Source: Zelopaecilomyces penicillatus
Taxonomy: Eukaryota; Ascomycota; Sordariomycetes; Hypocreales; Pseudodiploosporaceae
Assembly (NCBI GenBank): GCA_005765155.1
Contig: VCCP01000004.1
Span: forward strand, 4,960,001-5,024,000
Direction of reading: 5' to 3'
Length of the DNA: 64,000 nucleotides
Below the pieces are notes generated by a model. That model saw only the letters and a list, made by a program, of their open reading frames with translations, was not told the DNA's origin and did no database searches. This document shows positions 1-9,918 of this stretch, one piece after another. A program made the position numbers and the translations under genes. Numbering within the stretch: the stretch's first letter is position 1; every line of letters begins with the position of its first letter.

Positions 1-819
1 GTGATAACCCATTGGCTCATAGAAGCCGTCCCGCCAACCATCAATTCCATGAACGTAACCACCACCACCATTACGATCGCTGCTCACAGTGGATGCATTC
101 CCTGTGCTGTTAACCGTGGCTTTAAAGGTACGTTCTGGCTCGCCACTGTGGATCTCTCCTGAGAAGGTCAACGAGACAGAGCCGTTGGCGACATTGGCTT
201 GAGGATGGTGGGCAAGACGCTCGACGAGCCAGACATCCTCGGGCTCAGAATCGTTGGCACGCTGCTGATTGCGCAGAATGTCAACAATGCGACTCACCCG
301 GCGGAGAGACAGCCCGCCATTGCCGCCCCATTGGCCGCCGGGGTTCCACGGGGCCCCGATCCAATCATACTCCAGATAGTCGTCCAAATTGTTCTTGCTA
401 TTGGAGCACAAAATTGAATCTGTCTGGAAGACCAAGAGCCATTCGGCAGGATGAAGTATCGTCTCGTACAGCCACAGGGTGGTCAGAAAGCGGCTGATCA
501 TCTCCTGCCCAGCAGTGCTCATGTTGGGAGGAATATAAGTGAGGTCAAGCTTGCCAGTGCCGACGTGTTGACGAATTGCGGCGGATTTGTTGATAGCAGT
601 GACGGAGTCCTCCGAGCCGATGAAGCGAAAGCTCCAGTCAGGAGGCACGACTGAGATGAAGTGCAGCATCAGTGGCGCAAGGATGGGACTGGGGCGGTTT
701 TCTATCAAAAGAGCGAGCTTGGATGCATTGTACGATGAGCTCCTGTGGGGGATACTGATGATGCTAGAGTTTGCAGGCGACAGCAATGGAGAGAGCTGTA
801 AGGCCAGCATGACAACCAT
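1..819 (-). CDS. DUF5672 family protein, 3' end cut by window edge
   Basis: An open frame of 273 codons runs from an ATG at 819 down to base 1 without a stop, so the C-terminus lies outside the window. An in-frame TAA sits 15 bases before this ATG. The protein aligns along its length with the protein encoded at 1343-2646: both share a block around SKLALLIE, then SVVPPDW, NGGLSLRRVS and SEPED.W, in the same order. These mark the fungal DUF5672 family, a family of unknown function often annotated beside glycosyltransferases. The N-terminus is hydrophobic and could be a signal peptide or the rest of an anchor; a further 5' exon ending at a CAG just upstream is possible. Compared with its neighbour it has an extra Ser/Thr/Gly-rich insert near residues 225-260. 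The last visible residues match the neighbour's PMGY motif, so little of the domain is missing. Confidence 0.8.
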   Translation of the reverse strand, partial: MVVMLALQLSPLLSPANSSIISIPHRSSSYNASKLALLIENRPSPILAPLMLHFISVVPPDWSFRFIGSEDSVTAINKSAAIRQHVGTGKLDLTYIPPNMSTAGQEMISRFLTTLWLYETILHPAEWLLVFQTDSILCSNSKNNLDDYLEYDWIGAPWNPGGQWGGNGGLSLRRVSRIVDILRNQQRANDSEPEDVWLVERLAHHPQANVANGSVSLTFSGEIHSGEPERTFKATVNSTGNASTVSSDRNGGGGYVHGIDGWRDGFYEPMGYH

Positions 820-1342
820 CGTCCTGCAGTATTGTTAGGATAGCGTTCTAGCCGACCTATCACCAGATGGAACTCAGGGTAATACACCGACAGAACTGAG
901 AATAACAGGACTACATGTCGCATGCGTCGAGACAATAGTAGCCAGGGTGAACACGCGAGCATCCTGTGCGATGTATGTCGATCGTCATCGTTCAGAAACA
1001 TGGCACCACACCAGCTTGTAAGAAATCGAGAGGGAAGTCAAAAGTACACCATACCTGGATATCGGGAAGAAATCTATCATTTGAGGGTGGTGTTTGCAAG
1101 TGAAGGAAAGAGCCGCGCAGATTGCGCCTGCCGTGATTTGCAGTCGACCTTGGCAGGTGGCAACGAAGCAAACCGTGACATGACCCCTTTCATCTCTTCA
1201 CCACTCGCGTCACACTAGATTTGTCTTATCTGCACACTGTCCATCCTCCACAAAAGCAATTTCCTTCGGAACGGCTTCGAAATAGCTATTGCAGTCTGAT
1301 AACTAGACACAATACACCTCTCCGGGATGCGCATCCGTTGTC
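820..1342. promoter_or_regulatory. shared divergent promoter of the DUF5672 pair
   Basis: About 520 bases separate the two divergent DUF5672 start codons and hold no convincing reading frame. Both promoters must lie here, so co-regulation of the two paralogues is possible. I see no clear TATA box. Confidence 0.45.
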
Positions 1343-2646
1343 ATGGAACGATTCGGCAGGCCATGCTTTCTTGGCATCTCGCGAACTCGCATCTGTATCA
1401 TCGCGTCGTTAGCAATTACGTATGTAACAAAACCACACACCTTTACGCTTTAATGATACGGTGCCTTAACGACGATACTAATTTTCGGTGTTCAGATGGT
1501 GGCTAGCACACCTGGTGCCTCGATATAAGCCAGCGATCCAACAGCAAGTCACATCCACACTTCAAGATGCTCGAAAAATGATTCCCAACATCGAACTCAA
1601 CTGGCCAACAGTTGAGAGTACACGCACACAATACAACTCTTCCAAACTCGCCCTGCTCATCGAACCGCGGCCGCTTCCACAACTGGTGCCCTTGATTCTA
1701 CATATGATCTCTGTCGTACCCCCCGACTGGCGGTTTCTCGTTATTGGTTCGCAGGATAGCATATTTAGCGTGGGCAGAGCACATGCTATCAAATGGCAGC
1801 AAGCACTCGGTAAATTGGACCTGGTGGAGCTGCCTCACCCATGGGCGGTCCAGTCTACAGAAGACGTGTTCCGGCTGATGACAGATGTGAGATTCTATGA
1901 CCAGTTTCTGCCGGGGGTGGAATGGGTCTTGAAATATGAGCACGACAGTCTCTTATGTGCAAACTCGGAAACCAGCTTAGATGACTGGCTGGACTGGAGC
2001 TGGGCCGGTTCGACTCGGTAAGCGTCAAACAAGGCACCAAATCCATGTCTCTACAGCCTAGTTGTTAAATTTTGCTAATGGCTTGTACACCACCAGCATT
2101 GAGGGGATTCAGTTCACTGGAAATGGTGGGCTTTCCCTACGACGTGTCTCGGTAATCAGACGAATCCTTAGCTTCCAAGTGCGGCATAACAACTCAGAGC
2201 CGGAAGATGAATGGTTTGGCAAGCGTTTATTGGCGCTTCCCGGTGCCAAAATCGCCTCCAATTTTGGCGGTGGTGCCCTCGCATTGGAAAGTCTATACAC
2301 CGAAAAGCCTATGGGATATCAAGTTCGGTCTGGGGGGTTCGGGCTGAACGACGATGTGTGGATTGACCCAGAGACCCGAAAGCAAATCTTCGACTACTGC
2401 CCCGAACTGAGCATGATTATGGACATGAAACTGGAGAGGGAGAGGTGTCCAGGGGATGATGGGGGAGGAAACATTGAGCCCTTGAATACAGATGATGAGG
2501 GTGATACCACGGAGCAAGAGCAGGAGGAAGAAAGTGAAAGTCATGAAGAGACTACGTCGGAGTCGCCTGATGTCCCCCCTTTACCAATGTCGGTGAATGG
2601 GCCGCCTCATCTCAAACCCCATCCAACCACTTCGTGGGCATCTTGA
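1343..2646 (+). CDS. DUF5672 family type II membrane protein
   Basis: Three exons give a 382-residue protein: 1343-1419, 1496-2017 and 2097-2646. The introns are 76 and 79 bp, with GTATGT and GTAAGC donors and CTAAT branch sites, and all phases agree. The short first exon adds a basic N-terminus and a hydrophobic stretch (about residues 17-33), which together look like a signal anchor placing the domain in the Golgi/ER lumen. The DUF5672 domain follows, with the SVVPPDW and NGGLSLRRVS blocks shared with the divergent neighbour. The C-terminal tail (about residues 325-365) is very rich in Glu, Ser and Thr, and this acidic tail is not part of the family core. Function is unknown; a glycosyltransferase-like role is an inference from the family's usual setting. 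The head-to-head arrangement suggests an inverted duplication followed by divergence. Confidence 0.82.
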
Positions 2647-5022
2647 AGCATATAACTTTGCTTATTCTACAACGGTGTTTGCTGTCTTTGAGATGTGTGA
2701 GGTATACCAAGACTGGTGTGAGCTTTAGCTGTTGATATTGTATGCCTTCGCGCAACATAGGTGTTCAGTGCGAAATGGGCCTCCATACACAGTTGGCAAG
2801 AAACTATCTCGGCCTACCTTGTCGTTGAAATCTAGGACATGACAAGCGATGGTGTAAGGGTAGGTGGGTGGTTCAAAATGAAAGTCTAGTTAAGCTTGTT
2901 CGTTACTTACCAGGGTTCTCCTGTTTATCGGTGCGGTGGTTTGACATGTCATTGATGTGATTTTCAGTCCTAATTGGGATTGGTGATGAGGTATGATGAA
3001 ACGCGGTGTGACAAAATATCTGAGCTTCAAATAAGTGGAAACCTACCGAGGAGAGCGGCGAAATGGAGAACTTGAAAAGATTGCCAATCTAAAAATATTA
3101 CTACGAGGTCTACTCATCATGATTGTCGAGCTTGTGGTAATTACATTCGCTTGCAGACCGCCAAAGTGTTCGTTAGCTAACTGCAGGTAATGTTCATCAT
3201 GACATATCGTCATTCTAGAGGACCAGCACCGTCACCTATTGAAAGGTTGTCGTTGAATAATCTTCCCAAAAAAAGTCCATTGCACATAGATTTGGCTTTA
3301 TTATTGTGAGGTAGTCGTAGTGAAGTCATTATTGGGAACAAGCACGAGGTTATGCGCTTCTTGTTGTTGTGTTTTGTCTATTTCTTACAAGGTCGCTGGC
3401 AGTCTATGTTTTGGTTCGTGTCTGGGGATTACGACTTGCATCCGTCAGAAATGTTTCAGAGTGCAGAGATGGTGGCTGGCACTGAAAGCTGCAAGTAGGT
3501 ACAAAGTAACACACTAATAAATACTACCTAAGTGGCTCTTAGTATGGCAGGGCTCGCTGTGTAGGCTCCATAGACAATTCCATTGTCGACATGTGTCTGC
3601 CACCGCAGCAAGGGCGGCCTCCGCAAAAGTACCTCTGAAGAAGTCACGTTCTGGGAAAGCGTAGACTTGGAAGCGCAAGTTTGGCCCACCACTACCAAAT
3701 CATAAGATAAACAGCCCCAAAACTACGTTGTAATTATGGGCTTTTCTTGCTGATGATCTTAGCAGTGGAGGGAGGAGGGGGGACACTCATCGAGCCCGAA
3801 ATGGTGGGCACCGAGCCATGGCACTGGGAAAACGGTTGAAAGGGAGCTAATTCCTGGTTTAGGGGCGTGGGGGCTGCCCGGGCTGACACAGCATTGCCGA
3901 AAGGAGTCATGTGTGTGTGTGTTGTGTGTGTGTGTTGTGTATGTGTAAGAAGCTGAAAGGAGAAGAAGAAGAGCAGAAGCCCCATCCAGTCAATCAGGGG
4001 GAGGAGAGCCCATCAGGCTGAGGGTTTTGGTTTTTGCGCAGGTCAACGTCGTTTGTTGTGCAAGGCCGCGAGTTTTTGCCCCGAGTTTGTGGTACGATGA
4101 CTTTTGCTTCCCACGATTCGATTTCGATGCGTTAAATCGAGACAGCCAGGCAAGGGGACCTTGGAGTGAAAAACGCAGGGTCTCCAGATCCAGGCTTGCC
4201 AGGACCCTGACAAGTTTGCTGGTGTGTGTGTGTGTGGTGCCTTTGATAGCCCGTGGCAAGGGGACGACCCGTGGCGGCGGCCCCCCGGCCTATCTTTGCC
4301 TTGTTTTGCATGGCCCCCCTGCTTTCTTTTGGTCCCCCCCTTTGTCCTGCCCTGCCCTGCCACTTTGCCTGCTGCAAGAGAGAGAGAGAGTAATATGGGA
4401 TGCTGGTTTTGATTAGCGACAACGCTGTCCATGGCAGTCTCTATCCTTTCCTTCTTCTCGTCTCTTTCGAAAGGCAAAGCTCCTCCATTGTTGGAAATGA
4501 CCCGTATGAGAAGCCCGCGTGCAGAGCAGAACCTTGGTCTTAGTTTCGCCCATATGTTAGTTACATAGTAATTACCTTGGGATGTGACTCCTCCCGTGTG
4601 GCGCCATCAAACTGGCCAGCCTGTGCCCCGTGGACACAAACAGTAAACAATACCCAGGCAGGCGGGCAGATGGGACAGGGGATGGATGGGTGTCAACAAC
4701 TTGCTGATGAAGAAAATCAGGTTCAAAGCGGACATGGGTCAGCCATGTACCTGTACGAGAGCCGTTGGTACCTACAGGCATCAAGACAAAAAGGATTCAA
4801 ATGGCAAACGTGGTCAATGCAGGGCTTGCTAGCACCCTGGTCGTTGAGGTACTAATCAGCTACCTAGTAGGTACTAATATGGCTTTGGAGCACCTGGCAC
4901 TAGAACAGATTTACACACCAACTCTCTTGATCCACTCTTCGATTTGCATTATCTCAGGCGATGTAGCGACCGCGGATTGACGAAAGCCGTCAGCTAATGA
5001 TAGTTAGTTGGGTTGCGAACAA
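2647..5022. other. intergenic, no gene seen
   Basis: About 2.4 kb between the 3' ends of the DUF5672 gene and the first toxin-like gene. Open frames on both strands around 4040-4480 overlap each other and are rich in simple repeats (GT runs near 3912-3943 and 4221-4233, pyrimidine runs near 4316-4370), so I read them as chance. No transposon ends or RNA genes were recognised. Confidence 0.6.
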
Positions 5023-6499
5023 TCAAATTTGAGGATTTGCACTGCTGCTGCTGGCAAAATAGAACGCACCAAGTGCACCAAAGCTGTTCCAACTGTTTCT
5101 AACCTCTGTGATTGTCTTCTTGTCGTACGAGGCATCTGGAATCTTGTCTTTTTCGGCCGAATCATGCAAATCTTTAAGGTGCTTGCCGATCCTGCCCCAG
5201 CCAACTTCCAAGTCCTGAACGGTATCTATGACCGCTTGTGCGTATTGAAGGGCATCGTTGGCGAGTTCCTGCAAGACATTCAAACACACACATGTGAAAA
5301 TGCGAAAGAAGGAAAAAGAAAATCAAAGAAAATCTCCAAGTCTTACCGTGACATGTTGAGCATCGCAACCGACCACACGAGTGGATTTCGACTTGACGTC
5401 ATCCGTTTTGATCTCTTCCTCAATCGCTTGAATCACATCCTTGATAGCGGACGCCCGAGTGCCGTGGGGCTACGGGGATGACGCCATATAATGGGCTGGG
5501 AGAGTTTAGAGATGGAGATGGAAGACGCAAGGTTGGGCAAGGTACTCACCACAATGCGTACCCTGTGGCTTTGTCTGCTGAGACCAGATCTATACCCCAA
5601 GTCATTGGTTTAAAGTCCTGGAAAGAAAGAAAGAAAGAAAGAAAGAAAGAAAAAACCACTGTTCAATGCTACTTCCAGGGACGCAGCTTACCGTTGTCAT
5701 ACTCCACAGCCTGCTTCAATGAGGTGGTCTGCAAGATGTGAATGGTTTCGAGGTGGCTCAGCTCATTCTCATCAAACTGCTTTTTAATGTCATCCAAGGC
5801 CGTGCGTAATAGAGAACATTGCTCAGAGATTGCCGTCTTGAATGGATCCATCATGTCGCGAACCGCTTTACTGTTTTTTTCAAGTTTGGTGGTAGAACTC
5901 AACAACTTGTCAATAAAACTCACAATATCCTCCTGAGCTTCCTTCATCGCATGTTTATTGGGCGGTGTTTCCTTTCTGGCATCGTTATAAGCGGTGATTG
6001 ATTGCATAATGGCCCCGTAGTAGGAGCCGCCCTCGGAGCCACCGACAAGTCCTGCAAAGTTGTACATTCCGCCAGCGAGGTCAATCGTGGCCGGCCAAAT
6101 CTTGTCGCGGAATTGAACAGTGGTTGTATTGACCTATATTTATAATATAATCTCAGCCACCCTAATATGCAATGCTATGGAAAACGACAAGGAGAAGAAG
6201 AAGAAGAAGAAAGATCTAATACCTACTTTGCTATAGGCCCCGAGCAAATTATCAACCTTCTTGGCCACATCTGGGAGGCCGGCAAGATCGATGCCCATGC
6301 GTCGGGTATAGTCTTGTTGGGTAGCAGGAAGAAAAGTGCCCTCCCAAACAAACCTCAATAGGCTCAGGGTCTGGGGCTTAGAGAGCAAGAAGGCTTGTCG
6401 TTCAACATGTTTGCCACTCCAGCTGCCTTTGACCGGTAGCGTAAATGCAGTATCAGGCAGCCAGAATTCGGTGGAAGTAGATATGGTGTTAGAGGGCAT
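5023..6499 (-). pseudogene. XaxA/YaxA-like alpha-pore-forming toxin subunit-like gene with in-frame stop
   Basis: Five exons fit with canonical GT-AG sites and consistent phase: 6499-6227, 6133-5692, 5617-5550, 5469-5347 and 5268-5023 (minus strand), 384 codons in all. A TAA lies in frame at 5612-5610 (codon 241, near the start of exon 3). The product would be almost wholly helical with long heptad-like stretches. Its size and order (N-terminal globular part, a conserved aromatic segment around FRDKIWPATI, long coiled-coil helices, a short hydrophobic stretch near the C-terminus) recall the A subunit of the two-component XaxAB/YaxAB cytotoxins, which are alpha-helical pore formers of insect-associated and enteric bacteria. 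That assignment is by layout and recall, not by alignment. The divergent neighbour at 7442 would be the partner. The lesion may be true decay, repeat-induced point mutation, read-through or a wrong exon choice. There is no signal peptide. Confidence 0.45.
5619..5652. repeat. (GAAA)n microsatellite in intron
   Basis: Tandem GAAA units on the plus strand form the pyrimidine tract before the exon 3 acceptor of the minus-strand gene. Length change here would alter the acceptor context but not the protein. Confidence 0.85.
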
Positions 6500-7441
6500 G
6501 TTGAGCAAGAGTTGAGAGTTTCAATGTGGGAGAGAGAAAATAATTCCTTCTTGAAGCTTCAGCTTTCTTGTAATGGTAGATATACCGTCTCTCACAATGA
6601 AACGCAGACAAAAACAAAGAGTCAATGGATATTTGTACTGCCTTCTCTTTTGCTGCTATCCTTCCAGCCGGTGATGATGATGGACCTAGCCACTCATAAA
6701 TTGAGGGATGCCGGCCAACTGGCATGTGCTGCTCAGTCTCCTTCAAGGCACAGGTTCGAAATGCAATATAGAATGCCGTATGGTGTGGTGGGTGGGGGGA
6801 GGAGACGGGAGGGGCCGTTGCAATGTTGGGTGGTGGCTTCATGGAGTGAGCGGGGAAGAACCTCTCACCCCCCCCCCCCTTTTGTCTAGCACAGGAAAGC
6901 ATCTGAACCCCTTCATGTCTTGGAGTAACTGCTACACTCTACACCGAGATGCTGCATGAGATGTAAAAGCTGTGAGGGGGCAAATGATACATTGGAGGGA
7001 ACTACTTATATGACGAAAGCAACCTCTAAGCTACATACAAATCACGAGGTTGTTGTTGTTCAAGTCTCGCACGTTGGGCTCTTTTGTATGGCTGCCTAAT
7101 GCAACTAAAGTAAGGTTTGCAACTTGCACCCTTGTTGATACTTATCCATTTATCAAGAGAGGCGTGCTTTTATGTTGCAATGGGGATGAATCGACACAAT
7201 AGTACCTTGGTAGTTTAACAGATTACGTCATTTTCTTTTCTACCAAATTTATCTGTTTGTTCTCTTTCCCCAACCCACGAGTTTCATCACAAGCAGCAGA
7301 CAAAAAAAAAAAAAAAAAAAGCTGCCGGGTCGTTCTTCCATTTGGTTTTATTTCTCTTAGCTTTTGGCTTTCTACTCTCTCCCTTGTCCACATTTTTTTT
7401 TACTTTTCATTCATCACAGCTAGCTAGCTAGCTAGCTAAGC
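6500..7441. promoter_or_regulatory. divergent intergenic promoter of the toxin-like pair
   Basis: About 940 bases lie between the divergent ATGs at 6499 (minus) and 7442 (plus). They contain a C run near 6870-6879, an A19 tract at 7302-7320 and five AGCT units at 7418-7438 just before the plus-strand ATG. The open frames here are short and overlap on both strands. The arrangement would let one control region drive both genes. Confidence 0.5.
7418..7438. repeat. (AGCT)5 self-complementary repeat before start codon
   Basis: Five AGCT units in a row, each a palindrome, end three bases before the ATG of the gene at 7442. In the transcript's 5' leader this tract could fold back on itself or pair between molecules. 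Confidence 0.9.
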
Positions 7442-8753
7442 ATGGCGAAAACTAGTGACAGTGATTTCTTCAGTCCGCGGGATCTCCTTCAGGGTGACCA
7501 CGTGTGTCTAGATGGCCAGCTCATTGTTGATGCCACAAAATTTGCTGTTCAGTGTTTAGAGGTGCCTAGGACTATCGAAACACTAATCAGCTTGGCTGGG
7601 ATCACTCAGGGGATATACAACGAGGTAGTTGATTGAATTAAACGATGCCCATTATGCAGTTTATCAACCCCCCAACGAGACTAACTAATAGTCGAATAGT
7701 ATGCCGATATCCTGAAGGATCTCTTTGGTACCTTTTGCAGGATGTGGCTGGTTGCCGATGGCTTTGTTGTAAGTCATGTCTAGTAATCACTACTAAGAAG
7801 TCGTCTTTCGTCAGGTGCTGATTCTAGAAAAAAAAAGGCTATTGTTGAGACGCTCGATACCGTCTGCAGACAAATCGGGGATTTTGCGGCCAAGATCGAT
7901 TCATCTCTGAGTATGTGGAGTAATTGCCCCCAATTCATTTAACCCCCCCCCCCCCTCCTGCAAAGTGCTAATTATATATCGTCTACGTAGAGACGCTGTT
8001 CGATTATTTCCGCGAGCTTCGCAAAGATCCGTCGAGCCAAGTTAAGGGACAAATCCACCAACTTAACATGGAGTTCATTGTGCTAGCCAACCAGCTGAAC
8101 ACGTCTTCCTCAGCAATTGACATTTCCCGCATCATTAGTAGCTGGGACAGCGAGAAAGCGAATCTGGGCAAACTGTATGAACGCATTCTGGATAGAATGA
8201 GGGATCCACAACTGCAGAAGATCATGGAGAGACTCCTGCATATTACCGGTGGTGTCACTGGACTAGAGAATCTAAAGGTTTGCATCACAGTCTGGTCACA
8301 AACACACACACACACATCATGCACTTGGATTTACTAACATCCATCTTCGCAGAAATGGATAGAAAGCCTTAGTAGTCAGGAAAGCAAAGCTACAGAGGAT
8401 CTCAAGATGCTTATTGGTACGTCTCCCTTCTCACTCTTCAGCACGCAGCAAATATCAAACGCAACTCACATCTCTCAAGCTTCCGTACGCGCTAACCAAT
8501 ATGATGCCACCGCTTTGGAAAAATTCCTTGACGAGCCCCACAGTAAAGAGACTGATAGAGTAATGGACACTGAGGTAGCAAACCTCGTGTACAGATGGAA
8601 CATTTTAAAAAATAAGAGTAAGGAGCTATTCTTTCAATGCAATGGTTTTCTACACATAACTAACCAACTGACTACTTTTTAGTGAATGAGCTTAGACAGA
8701 ACCATCTCCAGGTGGCAATCGACGCGATTCATAACGTTCACCCACACCCATAA
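7442..8753 (+). CDS. XaxB/YaxB-like helical protein, candidate toxin partner subunit
   Basis: Seven exons fit with consistent phase: 7442-7624, 7700-7727, 7815-7910, 7991-8277, 8353-8416, 8480-8617 and 8683-8753, giving 288 residues. The second intron needs a weak GTACCT donor at 7728; a stronger-looking GTAAGT at 7769 would break the frame. The start ATG follows an AGCT repeat. The predicted protein is helical throughout, with charged amphipathic segments and no signal peptide or membrane anchor. Size, helical make-up and position opposite the XaxA-like gene suggest the B subunit of a XaxAB/YaxAB-type two-component pore former; by sequence alone I do not recognise it firmly. Introns carry homopolymers, including a C run near 7942-7954, and exon 3 contains an A9 run at 7828-7836. 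The stop comes from an ACCCATAA context at 8751-8753. Confidence 0.5.
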
Positions 8754-9918
8754 TTTTATTGTCATCTTCACCATTGAATCTTATGTTGAAGTTCAATGCG
8801 GCCCCGGTCTTTTCCTTTTGTTTAGTGCACGCTTGCGACATCTTTCTGCTAGTCAAAGAAAATATACAGTAGTTTCGTGTCTCAAAGTGCGCAATCTCCC
8901 GTAACACTGAGTAATACCGCGCCTATTGCGCCGAGCGTCAGGAATCTATGCAGGCCTACCTGATCTGCAGGAAAAAGTTCTGTGAGCAAACCAAGAGACC
9001 CGCAGACAGGCCGCTCATACATCTGCCGCAGTTACAATATCCAACCCTCAAGAGTCAATACTTCGATGCAACTGTCTCGGAAAAAATCAGGAATTGGAAT
9101 GATATACCACCACCAGCAACAACCTTTCACAGGTTTGTATGGTTGCAGCATGTAGGTTTCAAATTGCTGGTTCCGGGCAGTTGAGATGGCCGATACAGTG
9201 AGTGGCAAAGCATATATGTATGGGCGAGCGATCAAAATGGATGACGACAGTAATGAATTACAGTCTCATTGCAAATATGCATGCGTCGTATTTGTTCAGC
9301 CAGCCACATGCGTCAAACGATGCCTTCCCGCTCAAGGCCTGGCCCGAGGCAACTAATAATAAGCCCAGCAAGCATGGGGTGTAACTAAAGGTAGATCAGC
9401 TAGATCATATGCATTCGTATGTATGCATACGCGATCCTTGCAGAGTAGGTTGGGCAGGAAAGGGGGGGGGGGGGGTACGCCCTCTTGGCCCTTGTGTTGA
9501 AAGCCCAACCCACCCCTCTGCCTATAGATGTGGCAGCAAGCGAGGGATTAAAGGAATTTGACAAACCCTACATAAGGTCGATCATTGGCTCCTCTCATTG
9601 GTGTGTGTGTGTGCCGGAGGAGGAGGGGAGGACAAGAAGATATGTGCCGAGCCGTTTCGTGGCGACTGAGCCCCTCTCTCCCATGTGCGTAGAGTGATCA
9701 ACCCGTTCCCACTCACAGCTACTCCGAGCCAAGAGTCAGTCAGTCAAATCTTTCTTCGAAAGCAATTATATAAGAGAGAAAACCATCATCAGTACTGAGC
9801 AAGATCTCCTGTCATTGCTTCATGTCACTGGCTTTAAACTTCTCTTTGGGATTCTAAAGAATTCGATTTATAACTCCCCCACCAATATCCAGTGTCTAGT
9901 TCCGTAAAACGCACGAAC
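8754..9918. other. intergenic, no gene seen
   Basis: Contains a G14 run at 9462-9475 and a TATA-like box at 9767-9774, the likely promoter of the next gene. Short open frames show no recognisable product. Remnants of a coding region cannot be excluded around 8940-9180. Confidence 0.5.
9767..9774 (+). promoter_or_regulatory. TATA-like box
   Basis: TATATAAG lies 145 bases before the ATG at 9919, a usual distance for a fungal core promoter with a short leader. Confidence 0.4.

Noticed and set aside
7769..7827. Stronger-looking GTAAGT donor at 7769 and a CTAG acceptor at 7824-7827 in the XaxB-like gene
   Set aside because: Using either puts the next exon out of frame; the GTACCT donor at 7728 with the CAG at 7812-7814 keeps phase.
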